From Bemisia tabaci (taxonomy: Eukaryota; Arthropoda; Insecta; Hemiptera; Aleyrodidae), in the NCBI RefSeq assembly GCF_918797505.1, contig NC_092801.1, positions 23,002,116 through 23,066,115 on the forward strand: a stretch of DNA of 64,000 nt, read 5' to 3'. Shown in pieces: positions 42,782 through 53,269 of the stretch; within the stretch, counting starts at the first letter, position 1, and each line of letters begins with the position of its first letter. A program made the position numbers and the translations under genes. A model generated the notes under the pieces. The model saw nothing but the letters and a program-made list of their open reading frames with translations. It was not told the origin of the DNA and searched no databases.

Positions 42782-44573
42782 CTGGAAGAAAGCAATATAA
42801 AACAAACGATTTTTTAGAGAGAAGGTCTGCCGCTAAAAGTTATCTTTTAAGTCATGGGTAGTGTGCTTTACAGCAGCCAGCGTGGCTTTTACTCTTTCAA
42901 ATTTGCAACTTTTTCAAAGAAGTAACAAGTGACATTAGCTGTTGCCAAAAACCACTTTACATGTCATTTTCGTTACAAGTCGACAATCGCACCAATCCAT
43001 TTAAAGAATTCAGGCAATCACCTCCGAGGTATAGGGCAAATTTTGACTTATAGAATTTTCAAACGAATTGATGCATTTTGCTTTTTTTATATAAAGGTGG
43101 AAATCGCCCAATAAAATTTGGCAGTAGCTGATTCACTGAGGCTCCTCTCGAGAAATACAGCCGTAAAGCACAACATCAAAATTATCGATATCCAAAAATC
43201 AGTGAAAAGAAAGAATGTACATTCGCATTGACTTTCGACAAGCTTAAGTATAAGATCCCTCCTATTAATTAATTTTTCAATTTTTTACAACAATTCTAAG
43301 CGTGGAAAAATAAACGCAAATATTTTAGTGGCTTGAAAAGATAGAGGAATATCCTTTTTATACTTTGCAGCAGCATACAAAAACGCTTACTTATAACATA
43401 CGGTCGTCAATTTTTATGTATCTAAGTTTGCTAAATCTATTTCACTGAGTGTTAAGCTTTAAAATTGCTTTGTTGCAAAATTGACCGCTTCTAGAGTTTA
43501 AACTGTTAGAACTCGTCGAATGCGTGTTGAAAAAAAGAACTTACAATGTATTTAGCTCTTCAAAACTTGACCGGGTGTGCTCATTTATTTTTGTAAGGCC
43601 CGACTTAATGTGTTCATGGAGAGAGTCTTTTGTCATATCTTTGTCTGCAGCCGTGAGGTCAGGGTACAAGTTTAGAATTTTCGTTTTATCTACAAAATAT
43701 GATAAAAATGGACGGTATAATATCAGCATTCAGTGCAGGTAAAAGAGTTAGTGCGAGCAAGTAGATATACCCAAAGATGAATATTCCGCCAATTTACACC
43801 TAATTTTTTCGTCATATTTTCCCATGAGTTTAAGATATATTTTAATGACATTGCTATGTTACTCAGAAGAGATTAATTTTTCAGAAATTTTTTCCCTGAT
43901 TTGTGAAAATATTGCAATTCTGACCAGAAAACCAAGGAATAACAAGGATGAATCCAAAATCGACTCATGATCACTACAGAGGTGCGACATTTTTAGTATG
44001 AGCAGTTAGTTATCGGTCCTTACTCACTTTTCCGCTTTGCTATTTAAGACATAACTCTGAAATTCATATTGCCATCATATTACGCAAATACGATCTTTCA
44101 GTTTTCCAAGTCTCAGAACGTAAAGAAAGCGGATTTACGTCGAATTTGATACTGAGAAAAATTTCCAAAAAAAAATCACCGAACTTCCCGTTTGAAGTAC
44201 GAAAATATGAATCCAATACAACACAAATTAAATAATTTCCACCTGAAGCTCGGATTGTGACACTGCAAGATTTGGATTTTTCTAAGAACAGAATACACAT
44301 TTGGCTTCTTTTTAAGTCGTATGAATTATTTCATTTTCAGAACTTTAGAGTGCGTAAAGTAAAGGACTCACCCTCTGTCGAAAGCGAATAAAAAAATCTC
44401 TCAAGTGAAGAGAAAACTTCATTTGCATTCATATACGGTCTGTGCGTCAGCAAAAAGGCAGCTGCCTCTGGACATTTTTCCACCACATTCGCAAAAGTCA
44501 TCATGAATTTTGATTCCTCCATCTGATTCAAATCACCAATTTCCATTCGTCCATCCACGTTACATGTCTCCAT
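42604..44573 (-). CDS. Urad: OHCU decarboxylase paralogue, copy B (catalytic His replaced)
   Basis: Joined exons 44573-44372, 43689-43545 and 42781-42604 give 525 nt (174 aa). Exon 2 and 3 lengths and intron phases are identical to copy A, and all GT-AG sites are intact. The fold landmarks remain: KFMMTFANVVEKCP, HRPYMN, YREKFGFPFIMCV and RIRLSNLI. But the catalytic HP motif reads LYPDL (Tyr76), and the EQ pair reads DSLHEH (Glu kept, Gln to His). By eye, identity to copy A is about 66% in exon 1, 55% in exon 2 and 74% in exon 3. An intact frame with a lost catalytic His suggests a pseudoenzyme or altered chemistry rather than a dead pseudogene, but expression is unknown. The start Met at 44573 is chosen for family length; another in-frame Met is at 44600. 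The C-terminus IAV is not PTS1-like. Confidence 0.85.
43089..43135 (+). repeat. Possible family K end remnant in intron 2 of Urad copy B
   Basis: AAATTTGGCAGTAGCTGATT followed by CACTGAGG resembles the right end of family K (46832-46870). Short and unpaired. Confidence 0.3.
43545..43689 (-). CDS. Urad: Urad copy B, exon 2 (altered catalytic segment)
   Basis: 145 nt between acceptor TTTTGTAG and donor GTAAGTTC. Encodes KILNLYPDL and KDSLHEHIKSGL; the His of the family HPxL motif is Tyr. Confidence 0.85.
44372..44573 (-). CDS. Urad: Urad copy B, exon 1
   Basis: 202 nt; donor GTGAGTCC after GAGG (phase 1). It has five more N-terminal codons than copy A. Contains KFMMTFANVVEKCP and HRPYMN. Confidence 0.78.
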
Positions 44574-45495
44574 TATTAAATGTATTTTTTGAAATATCAC
44601 AGTATTTTTCCGAGAAACGTCTTAGTAATCTTAGTAATATATTTTAGTTAGAATTCTCTTATATTTCAGCACTTCAAAAACACTTCGATGAAACCTAAAA
44701 ATTCACATGGAAGCCAGTTCACTCTCTACTCGGGGGACACTGCCTTTTTAAAATAAACGTAAAAAGGTGAGGTAATCAATTCACTTTAGATCAGGTAGAC
44801 TTTTAGATGAACCAGATCTAAGTCCCGGTGATACTTAAAAAGTTTGCATAGAATGCGAGCTTCAAAGTATAAGCTAAATAAATGGGAAAAGAAGTTGAGA
44901 TCATGACTTTTTTTTCTTTCTCTCAAGAGCTCAAGCATTGAGCTTTTTTAAAAATGACCAATTCAACTGACTTGTATTGGTTGACTGTAGAACTTAGGAG
45001 CAACCAGAGTAATTTTAGGGTCAATAGTCATTTTCAAGTCATTTGTGGTCGTTCAGAGTCATTTAGAGGCAACTAGAATTAAAGAAATCGAAATATGGAC
45101 ACATTTTATTCGAAAATAGAGTTTATACTAACTCAATATCGTCACCTTCCGGCCAAAGTATCACAAGCGCCACGCGACGTTTAAAAATTCCCGCCGCCAT
45201 GCATTTTATTTTTTTACCGAAAAACTCTTGGTTGAATCTGTTTGGAAATTTCACTGAACTTTATCGGCAGCACAAAGAAAATTCAGTGAAAAATTCGGGC
45301 AGTTTCGTCGAAAAATTTTTCTGTGAAAAAATAAAATGGCAGCGGAAATTGTTAGACGTCACCTGGCGCTTGTGATTCTTTGGCCGTAAGGTGACGATGG
45401 CATCTCCACTATGCGATACAAAACATTAATATTTTTAAAAGTGCAAGAATTTCCACTTTAAAAACATCGGGTCACTGTCCAGTGAATCAATGAAG
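44574..45495. other. 5' flank of Urad copy B
   Basis: Nothing recognised beyond the AT-rich sequence. Promoter elements cannot be assigned from sequence alone. Confidence 0.4.
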
Positions 45496-45820
45496 AAATT
45501 GCATGCACATTGCGCATTTTAATTGATTCATCTGAAAAAGCTCAAAAAGCTGATTTCACAGTATACTTTATAAAATTTTTTCTTATATGGGAAATTGTAT
45601 AAAAATAGATTTGAAAGTGAGAAAATGCGCACCGCCTAGTGACGTCCTCTGGTGACATTTCCAATTTAAACACATGTATTTTAGCAGATTAGATCATTTT
45701 GTCATATCCTCCCCAATAATCGTTCAATTCATGAACCAAGGGTATCCTCTTGTTCAGTTCACAGAATAATTTTCACTTAAACACAAAATTCATCACATTT
45801 CAGGCACCTGCAAATTGTCT
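45496..45820 (+). mobile_element. MITE family L, copy 1
   Basis: Starts near AAATTGCATGCACATTGCGC and ends CAGGCACCTGCAAATT. Interior GAAAATGCGCACCGCCTAGTG and TTTAAACACATGTATTTTAGC is shared with 46361-46693 and inverted at 37301. Confidence 0.65.
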
Positions 45821-45974
45821 ATTCTTATTCTTTAATCGTGTTCTCCCAGAAAAAACCCAGTTTTCCGAATGACGTCACAAACTGAATGTATCTTGTTCTC
45901 GTAGGAAAAGAGCGAGAGTCAAATGGAAATATCTAATGCCGAACGCGGACTGCATCTCGTCGCGCCTCTGACGT

Positions 45975-46085
45975 TAGGAAGTACCCCAGTCTCCACGTGA
46001 GCCTTGTCATACGTTTAAACCCATGTTTTTGGGGCTCATACGGGAATCGAGATACGCCCTTACGTAGGAAGAGCGATGATTTTTT
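45975..46085. repeat. Family DD fragment
   Basis: GGGCTCATACGGGAATCGAG and ATACGCCCTTACGTAGGAAG with an AGCGATGATT box match one arm of 4490-4680. Confidence 0.5.
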
Positions 46086-46303
46086 GCCGCTCGCTCGGAC
46101 AGCGGAAAGGACCGGTTGGCGGTGACAGTTTTCGGATGATATATTCGTGAATTTTTTTCGAGGGACGTTGGATCCGACTACACCCTATATGCAAAGCGCA
46201 GATTCCATTTCCTGCGAAGTCTTTGGGCCCACTGTTGCCATTCTCTTCTCGTACAGTTTTAAAAAGTGTAATAATATGTTCTCATATTGGAGATATGTCG
46301 GGT

Positions 46304-46887
46304 ATATGGACCGCGTTAAGCAGAAAGGAACCAAGCCACATCAGCAGTTGCCAAATTTTATGGAGAATTCGTACGCAAATATTTTATTGCTTCATCGGAA
46401 AGTGCCTAAAGAACTGATTTCGCAGTATTTTTAATAATTTTTCCCGGCGATGGGAAATGGTATAAAAATAGATTTGAAAGTGAGAAAATGCGCCGCCTAG
46501 TGGCGTTATCTGGCGACATTTTTTTCATTTAAACGCATGTATTTCAGCAAATTAGACCATTTTGTGATATCTCCTCCATAATATTTCAATTCGTGAATGA
46601 AGGGGATCCTTATTGTATTCAGCTCACTCGGTAGCGTCCATTCAAACGCGGAATTCATCAAATTTCAGACACCTGAAAATTCTCCATTGAGCCATTTAAT
46701 TTTTTGCATACAAACGGTTATGCGGATTTGGTTGTACATTTTAGTGAATTTTTTGCATAGTGCGAGACAAATTCATTAACATTTTAAGAGAAATCTACAC
46801 AAACGCTCTTTTGTAAAAAAGTAAATTTTCCAGTTAAATTTGGCAATAGCAGATGTGAACTGGTTCACTTTTGCTAACGCAGTCTAA
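46304..46887 (+). mobile_element. MITE family K, copy 1, carrying L
   Basis: Left TATGGACCGCGTTAAGCAG and AAAGGAACCAAGCC; right GTGAACTGGTTCAC and GCTAACGCAGTCTA. Interrupted by a family L element. The interior TTTTTTGCATAGTGCGA is shared with 51046-51310. Confidence 0.65.
46361..46693 (+). mobile_element. MITE family L, copy 2 (inserted in K)
   Basis: Ends GGAGAATTCGTACGC and CACCTGAAAATTCTCC. Collinear with copy 1 across AATGCGCCGCCTAGTGGCG. Confidence 0.65.
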
Positions 46888-46934
46888 ATTACAGTACCGC
46901 CTATGTAGACGGAGTGCGGACAAGTCGGTAATAT

Positions 46935-46985
46935 TGAGGTTAGGTCATGGAGCTTTTAGGGCCGAAAAAGGCAGCCAACTTATGA
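46935..46985 (+). repeat. Family F end fragment
   Basis: GTTAGGTCATGGAGCTTTTAGG followed by GCCGAAAAAGGCAG matches the F terminus near 51700. Confidence 0.5.
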
Positions 46986-47034
46986 ATCCACATTTTCCAC
47001 AGTCATTTATTATTACAATTGAACATACTTATGT

Positions 47035-47145
47035 TAAAAGAAACTATAACTGGGTGGGAAAGATGGGGTTTGTTCGTAAAAGCTGCATGAGGAACAATGG
47101 GCGTGGGCATTATTCCTTTGGGAAAAATGGGAAAGCGGAAGTTTA
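47035..47145 (+). repeat. Family S fragment
   Basis: GGTGGGAAAGATGGGGTTTG and AAAAGCTGCATGAGGAACAATG with GGGCGTGGGCATTATTCC follow the left-middle of family S at 6690. Confidence 0.55.
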
Positions 47146-48124
47146 AATTAAATCGAAAGGAATCGAAAAGAATTGAATGGAAAGGAGAACTAAAATATGC
47201 TCACTCTACACGAACTTTGGTTGCATAATTTTCTTCACCTCAAGATAATTTCGCGAAAATTGTCGTATCAAAATCGTAAATCCTATCTGTTGTATTGCAC
47301 TTTAATAATTCTTATCTCTGGAGACTTTCAAACGAAAATATACTTGACGAACAATGAACAATCCATACGCAACGCACTGTTTCCACAATATCCTACTATT
47401 CACCAAGTTATCACTTTTTTGACGGAAAAAGCGTTAAAATTAAACTCTTTGAAGACACTAGCCTCTAAAATAACATTACTGATTTCTCACCGCACTCCAA
47501 AGGAGATTAAAATATTTCGTCAATAACAGCTGTGATAAAATTATCTCAATTTGCCTATGACGATGGTCGTTTTGCAATCACTTTTCCATCCTCAATTCAT
47601 CATGTTTCTGTACTTTTCTTCATTGATTGTACGGCGAAAATACGATGACGGTTAAATTCATATCAAAGTGCGTCATCTTTAATTTACTCATTTCAGTTTC
47701 AATCAGTTCAGCCTTTACTTTATGACCTATCTACAAAATAGGAGATAAAGAAAGCTATTCTTGTGTTCGCCCTGCGATAAACAGGTGAGTCCGTATTTTA
47801 AGGTAGGTCATCAGCTTTGCCGCGAAGCATTTTGGGTAGTATCGATCGATATATTCCAAATTTTAACCATTAGGTTAATTATTTTGGAAAAATCGAAATT
47901 TTAGATTTTAGATTAATCATTGACCCTGATACGTTTGCGACGTTTTTTTTTACGCGAAAAAAAAAAAAAAGACCCTGACACGACAAAAAATTTTAAGACG
48001 GGTGTCCTTTAGGGCGCTCGAAGGGCCTCGTTGCTCACGACGCCTTTTAAGCACTACCACAATTAAGGCAAACGGAGCCCATACTCCAAATGGAAATAGA
48101 GCATGGGAAAGTACATGCGTTGAT
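47146..48124. other. Unassigned DNA
   Basis: The 109-codon plus ORF at 47197-47526 shows no recognised motif. An A-run lies at 47957-47970. Confidence 0.4.
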
Positions 48125-48200
48125 GACGGCGCAAAGATACAACTATTCATGCTTGATGGATGTCCGTGTTGCATCTGCAAAATTGAAGGCGCGATGCTGT
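48125..48200 (+). repeat. Repeat CC, copy 2
   Basis: GACGGCGCAAAGATACAACT, TGTCCGTGTTGCATCTGC and AAAATTGAAGGCGCGATG are shared with 49612-49740. Confidence 0.55.
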
Positions 48201-48738
48201 GAGGCGTGACCCCGCAGGGCTCAGCTCTCTCAGACCTCGGAAAAAAGATAAAAAAACGAGATCCAAATATATCTCTCTCATCTTCTCGAACTATAAACGG
48301 ACGATTTTGCAGGACGAAGAGAAAACTTCGCCATTTTTGTAATTTTACGGTTGGATTTGCGATTTTTTCATACATTAAAGCGTCATTGAAGCGCTCTCTT
48401 ACCGAATTGGAAAAAAAAACTAAAATCATTAGCTTGCGTATTTTATACTGCAAAATGCGGCAAAGTTGCTAACTCATTTTTGTCAAAACTGACAGATAGG
48501 CGGAATATCCGTCAATATGAGACATTAATAGTTTCCCTAAGCATACAGGGCATGGGTGAGATTGAGATAGACGCCCCTTCTTGCATAATGCAGTCTATAC
48601 ATGAGAAGCGAAGAACATCAACTGTAATTCGCTCCGTCAATTAAGTTTTTTTCAGCCCCCGCAATTATCCGTGCCTGAATCCCTTCGACTTTGTAGAAAG
48701 CCCACTAAATCCCATTATAATCAGTTCGTTGATTGCGG
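48201..48738. other. Unassigned DNA
   Basis: Nothing recognised. The 167-codon minus ORF (47950-48453) is rejected as a gene because it covers repeat CC and ends in a phenylalanine run from an A tract. Confidence 0.4.
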
Positions 48739-48904
48739 CAGTGGCGCGTGGCGTGAATGATCGATTATCGATATCACGCCATTTGAAGCTATGATAAAGA
48801 ATCGATTACTAAGGTGTTCGCTGCGAACACCCTGATAATCGATCTTTTTTCATAGGTTTGAGTGGCGTATCAATCGATATATCGCAAAGCACGCCACGCC
48901 GCTG
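48739..48904 (+). mobile_element. Family O foldback MITE, best-preserved copy
   Basis: Tips CAGTGGCGCGTGGCGTG and GCACGCCACGCCGCTG are inverted, and most of the 166 bp folds on itself around GGTGTTCGCTGCGAACACC. It carries ATCGATTATCGATAT and mirrored ATCGATATATCG. Confidence 0.75.
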
Positions 48905-49372
48905 GATTGCGACTAATCCAACAAGCTTGGCCCCGTATTAATGGCCCATTGTTTTCGAGTAAAGTAATGATAACAATACGTTCGACGTAATAATCCCTCC
49001 TCTTTGTGCGTATATGTTCCCCGGTTGGACAAAGAAAAAGTCGCACAATGAACCCATATAAACGATCTGGGATTTGCGGTAAAGGCAAGAGATTCTGTGT
49101 GGAACATCATTGCATACGGATATGACCCACGAGAAAGATTAGTGACTTTGTATCTATGGTGCAAATTTCGGAAGATAAAGTTCTTGATTCCAAAAGTTGC
49201 AGATTTCTCACCACGGTTTAAATAAAAGGAACAAAATTGAAAATAAATGGAATACATGGTGGTGAAATACATTTTTTTTTTCAACGGAATATTTCGACCC
49301 ATTCTGCCCTTGTCACTCTTATACTTGTATCACATGAGTTTTCAGAGAGAAAAATGGGCTTCGATAGGAATT
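48905..49372. other. Unassigned DNA
   Basis: Nothing recognised. Confidence 0.4.
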
Positions 49373-49603
49373 CTGCCGTGCAAGAGAAAACTATACTGGA
49401 AAAAAACCACATTGGATCTAATGCAAAGAAAATTATGCATATTATCCTCCCAATTTCGCAGATAATTTTGTTTGCAATTTCACCTTAAGATTCTGAAAAT
49501 TTGAAGGAAAAATATTCATAACTTTCTTTAGAGATAAACATTTTATCGAAGTAAATTTGGCAACTCTCGAAGGCTCATACGGCGTTCTTCCTCAGCACGG
49601 CAG
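49373..49603 (+). mobile_element. MITE-A with a J fragment at its left end
   Basis: Left tip CTGCCGTGCAAGAGAAAAC runs directly into CTGGAAAAAAACCACATTGG, the tip of family J. The remainder is MITE-A, ending TTCTTCCTCAGCACGGCAG. The left inner part of MITE-A has been replaced. Confidence 0.6.
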
Positions 49604-49611
49604 AACACAGC

Positions 49612-49740
49612 AGGGAAAAGACGCGCGTTAATGACGGCGCAGAGCTACAACTAATCGTGCTTGACGGATGTCCGTGTTGCGTCTGCAAAATTGAAGGCGC
49701 GATGGCGCGAGACGTGCATTCGCAATGCTCCGCTCTCTGT
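49612..49740 (+). repeat. Repeat CC, copy 3
   Basis: GACGGCGCAGAGCTACAACT, GTCCGTGTTGCGTCTGC and GAAGGCGCGATGGCGCGAG. The closest relative is 48125-48200. Confidence 0.55.
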
Positions 49741-49894
49741 TGCTCTGATGGTGTTGCCAGAATTCAGGAGAAAAGTACAAAAAGGAGGCCCGATTACGTT
49801 TCTTTACGTTACACGGTCTAATTTTCCGATACGGAACTTTTAATTTTCATGAATTTCTCGGTAATTGTCTTCTTTTCAAATTTTCATATACGTG

Positions 49895-50120
49895 CACTGG
49901 AAAAAAACACATTTGATCTAGAGTCCAAACTCTTGAAAACATTGACAAGAAAAAATACTCTTGATTCAATCAGATTTTTGCTTAAATCAAAAGAAAATCC
50001 GCTCAAATTAAGAGGTTTGGTTCTTGATTTAAGCTTAAATCCGATTAAATCAAGAGTATTTTTTCTTGTCGATGTTTTTAAGAGTCTGGAATCTAGATCC
50101 AATGTGCTTTTTTTCCAGTG
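49895..50120. mobile_element. MITE family J, copy 3, with TACGTG duplication
   Basis: CACTGGAAAAAAACACATTTG and GCTTTTTTTCCAGTG ends. Exact TACGTG at 49889-49894 and 50121-50126. Hairpin arms TCTAGAGTCCAAACTCTTG are mirrored. Confidence 0.8.
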
Positions 50121-50359
50121 TACGTGAGCATTCGAATGTTGCCGAATTTCTCCTGCCAAAAAATTTATTTTTGGAAGAAAGTTAAGCATACTATGCCTTC
50201 AAATCAGATGTTTTAGACCAAATCACGAACAAAATTGGAAGATGAAAAATATGTACAACTTTCCAATGAATTTGTATTTGATAAGAAAAAAAAAATAAAT
50301 AAATAAATAAATATTAGCAACGCCTGAAGGTTCATACGGCGCTTTTCGTTAGCATGGCA
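50121..50359 (+). mobile_element. MITE-A lacking its left tip, next to J
   Basis: Starts within the A left arm (GTGAGCATTCGAATGTTGCC) and ends GCTTTTCGTTAGCATGGCAG. An (AAAT)n tract is at 50290-50312. The left tip was not found on the other side of J. Confidence 0.6.
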
Positions 50360-50950
50360 GACCTGCACTCTGGCTTTCACTTGTCAGAGATTTTTTAACA
50401 GTGAAGGCTCCTCTGAGAGGAATAAGATGAGAAGCTAACAAGAATAAAGGACAGGAAAATATAGATTTCATACTGCTGCCGAGAGTAAAAACAAACCACG
50501 GAATTTCTCCTTCAATACGTCGTCGCCTTCCAGATAAAAGAACGCAATTACATTCCACAATGAACCCTGTCGCCCATACAGTCTAATAGTTTTTCGGATT
50601 CGTGTCAATAATGAGCAGTTACGCTCTTTCGTCAGCCGGGCGGTGTATAGTCACTCCACCGCGCGTGGCGGTGCTTTCATAGAGCATTGTTGCCAGATTG
50701 TTTTGATTATCCAACGCAATTCCTCATTTGACTCGATGTTGAATATCCAGATTTTTTCAAACAATCTGGTAAACTTGTTCCAGAGGACGCGGTGTTAAAG
50801 TAAGGAAAGCCCATTATTTTCCGGTCTTTTGCAGGGGTTATCGAGAGGGGCGCAGTTCCTCGTAATAGGATCATAAAGCCGGCAAACGGTGAGCGCCTTG
50901 ATGCCAGATCTCAGGTGAAAAAGTCCATGAGAATTATCGTGGATATAACA
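50360..50950. other. Unassigned DNA
   Basis: Nothing recognised. Confidence 0.4.
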
Positions 50951-51476
50951 CTGCCGTGCTATGTAAGAACGCCGTATCAACATTCGAGAGTTGCCAAATC
51001 TCCCGGATAAAACATGTGTTTTGAGGTAAATTATACATATGCATGTATGGACCGTATTAAGCAGAAAGGAACCAAACCACATCAGCTTTTGCCAATTTCA
51101 ATCGGACTAAAACATTTTTAAATATGAAAACGGTTGTGCGGATTTTTGTGCAAATTTTAGTAAATTTTTTGCATAGTGCGAAGCAAATTTTTCTAACTTT
51201 CCGTGGTAATCTGCACAAACGTTTTCATGTAAAAAATTAAATTACTTAGATAAGCCCAAATACCTAATAGCTGATGTGACTTAGTTCCTTTCTGCCAAAC
51301 GCGGTCCATACTTCCTTCAAATTTTCAGATATTTTGGACGAAATTTCGAACAAAACTGTCTTAAAAAATTGAAGAGAATTACTCATAACTTTCCCATTAA
51401 ATTCATATTTTTTCAAAGAAATTTTGGCAACGCCTGCAGATGAAGATTCATACGGCGTTCTTCCTTAGCACGGTAG
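50951..51476 (+). mobile_element. MITE-A interrupted by K
   Basis: Left end CTGCCGTGCTATGTAAGAAC, right end TTCTTCCTTAGCACGGTAG. Flanks AACA and TACA match at 3 of 4. Contains a complete K element. Confidence 0.8.
51046..51310 (+). mobile_element. MITE family K, copy 2
   Basis: Tips TATGGACCGTATTAAGCAG and CCAAACGCGGTCCATA, continued by AAAGGAACCAAACCACATCAG and its mirror. 265 bp. The outermost TA on each side may be the target duplication. Confidence 0.75.
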
Positions 51477-51550
51477 TACAGGTGGGGTTGTCATGATTCA
51501 AGGAACGAAGTTAGGCAAATTTGCCTACACTGTTAAAATCTCAGGAAGAA

Positions 51551-51674
51551 ATTTGAAGCTATGGTAAAAAATCGATTATTAAGGTGTTCGTTGCAAACAT
51601 CCTGGTAAACGATCCTTTTCCACAGGTTTAAGTGGCAGATCAATTGATATATCGCAAAGCACCCCACGCCACTG
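51551..51674 (+). mobile_element. Family O foldback, left tip lost
   Basis: TTTGAAGCTATGGTAAAAAATCG, GGTGTTCGTTGCAAACATCC and ATCAATTGATATATCGCAAAGC with CCACGCCACTG. Confidence 0.65.
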
Positions 51675-51704
51675 ATATATAGGGAGAGTACGGACATGTT
51701 GAAC

Positions 51705-52190
51705 TATGGAGTTTTTAGGGCCCAAAAGGGCAGTCAAAGTTCTAACACAAAAAATGTTACTGTCAATATTCGGGTCCCAATATCAGCTAAGATGACCCAG
51801 AATGTTTATAAATGAGCGTTCCTCCGCAAAAATGAGTTAATTAATGCAAAAACTAAGTCAAATAGTCAAGTCACGTTGACCGCACTGCATTTGGTGCAAT
51901 GCGAGAAGTATTCATCCAGTCTTGTAGGCGCCAATATGCGTGCCACGCCGACCGCACTGTTTGACGCAATGCGTGAAGTATTCCCGTCGTCCTGTAGGCG
52001 TTAATATGCGTTTCCCGCCGACTGCGCTCTTGTTTGGCGCGAGTATTTGAACTTTCGTTAGAATAATCGCGACATGGAATAGAGGGGCTTAAGTCAAATG
52101 CGTGCTTTATAAATGACGAGTAATAACAAATCGCTATCTGGATAATTTGAAGTCATAGATTGGCGGCCGTTTGGGCCCTAAGAGCTCCAT
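51705..52190 (+). mobile_element. MITE family F, copy 2, carrying G
   Basis: Ends TATGGAGTTTTTAGGGCCC and TTTGGGCCCTAAGAGCTCCAT. The interior is split by a family G segment at 51868-52095. Confidence 0.65.
51868..52095 (+). repeat. Family G element, copy 4
   Basis: 71-bp periodicity with unit starts near 51873, 51944 and 52015 (CCGACCGCACTG-like). Ends GGAATAGAGGGGCTTA as in copy 1. Confidence 0.6.
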
Positions 52191-52977
52191 CACCTAACGT
52201 TAATTTAAAACAAAAGAGGGTGAATAGGGGGAAAGAGTCATATTATGGAAGAGAAAAGAAAGTTAAAAAATATTAAAGGAACATTAAAAAAAGGTCATTT
52301 AGTTTCGTAACCGTCCCCTTTTTATATATTTTTTGGCCCTTTGCGCTGCCCTCGTCAAGAAATAAAAAATGTAGGGAGGAAAATATGATCAAGATCTTGG
52401 AGAGGGAAAAAGGGGAAAGGGTTCTGATCGGTCATATTGCACAGTGGGAGCGGTCGGACATGATATGGAAACCTCAAAAGCTTATCTATTGTATACGCTC
52501 TTCTCAAGCCTCCTTAATTTTCATTTCTGGTGACGCTTGTATTTCTAACATTATACATGGCCGATTTTCATAATTTTTTGCGGATATCGCTAGATAATTG
52601 CCTCTGGATGAGCACACTTTATTCAGATTTTGGAATTATGGGCCAGATTTTCGTAAATTTCGTAGTAAATTGCGAAATCTCACCCAAACAAAGTAAATTT
52701 TCATTTTTTGTCACAGCTTTTTTGAGCGTTCTATCTGGGCCGATTTCCATGATTTTTGCGAATATCGACAGGTGATAATCCCTAGCTCAGCTTGCTTCCA
52801 TCAGATTTTGGAAATAGGACCCAGGTTCTTTGACAATCACGTTATTAAAGTGAGCGAACTCGAGCGAACTATTGTCACTATGCGTAGGGGCTTATAAGTG
52901 AAGTTGGGTTTTATGTAGTCTGTATCCCATATTTCCTTTATGGAGCACCTCTGATTAATTTTGACTTCTCCTAAAGA
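52191..52977. other. Unassigned DNA with a Z end remnant
   Basis: CACAGTGGGAGCGGTCGGACA at about 52441-52461 resembles the left end of family Z. Nothing else was recognised. Confidence 0.4.
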
Positions 52978-53135
52978 AATAGATCGTATTCGATACATCA
53001 AACGGGTGAGATTGTATCGATATCGATTGGTCCAAAACATAAACATAGCCTCAAAAGTAAATTCAGAAATCTGAGAGAACGGGTCTTTTGTAACAGATTT
53101 TTTATTCTTTTGAGTACCAAATGCCAACGCAAAGT
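52978..53135 (+). repeat. Repeat BB, copy 1
   Basis: GATCGTATTCGATACATCAAAC, GTGAGATTGTATCGATATCG and AACATAGCCTCAAAAGT are shared in order with 58397-58570. An inverted end-like piece follows at 53225-53262 (ACGATACATCGAACC). Confidence 0.6.
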
Positions 53136-53269
53136 GAAATTGTCAGGAAATTTCTCATTTTCAGCTTTTCCAACTTAAATCCTTACAGTCTGGTTTGAGG
53201 TTATGTTCTATTGTTTTTAACCAAACGATACATCGAACCGTTATCGAATACGGTCTATATAGACCCGCA

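Noticed and set aside
47950..48453. 167-codon minus-strand ORF
   Set aside because: It overlaps repeat CC, ends in a phenylalanine run read from an A tract and has no recognised domain or splice context.
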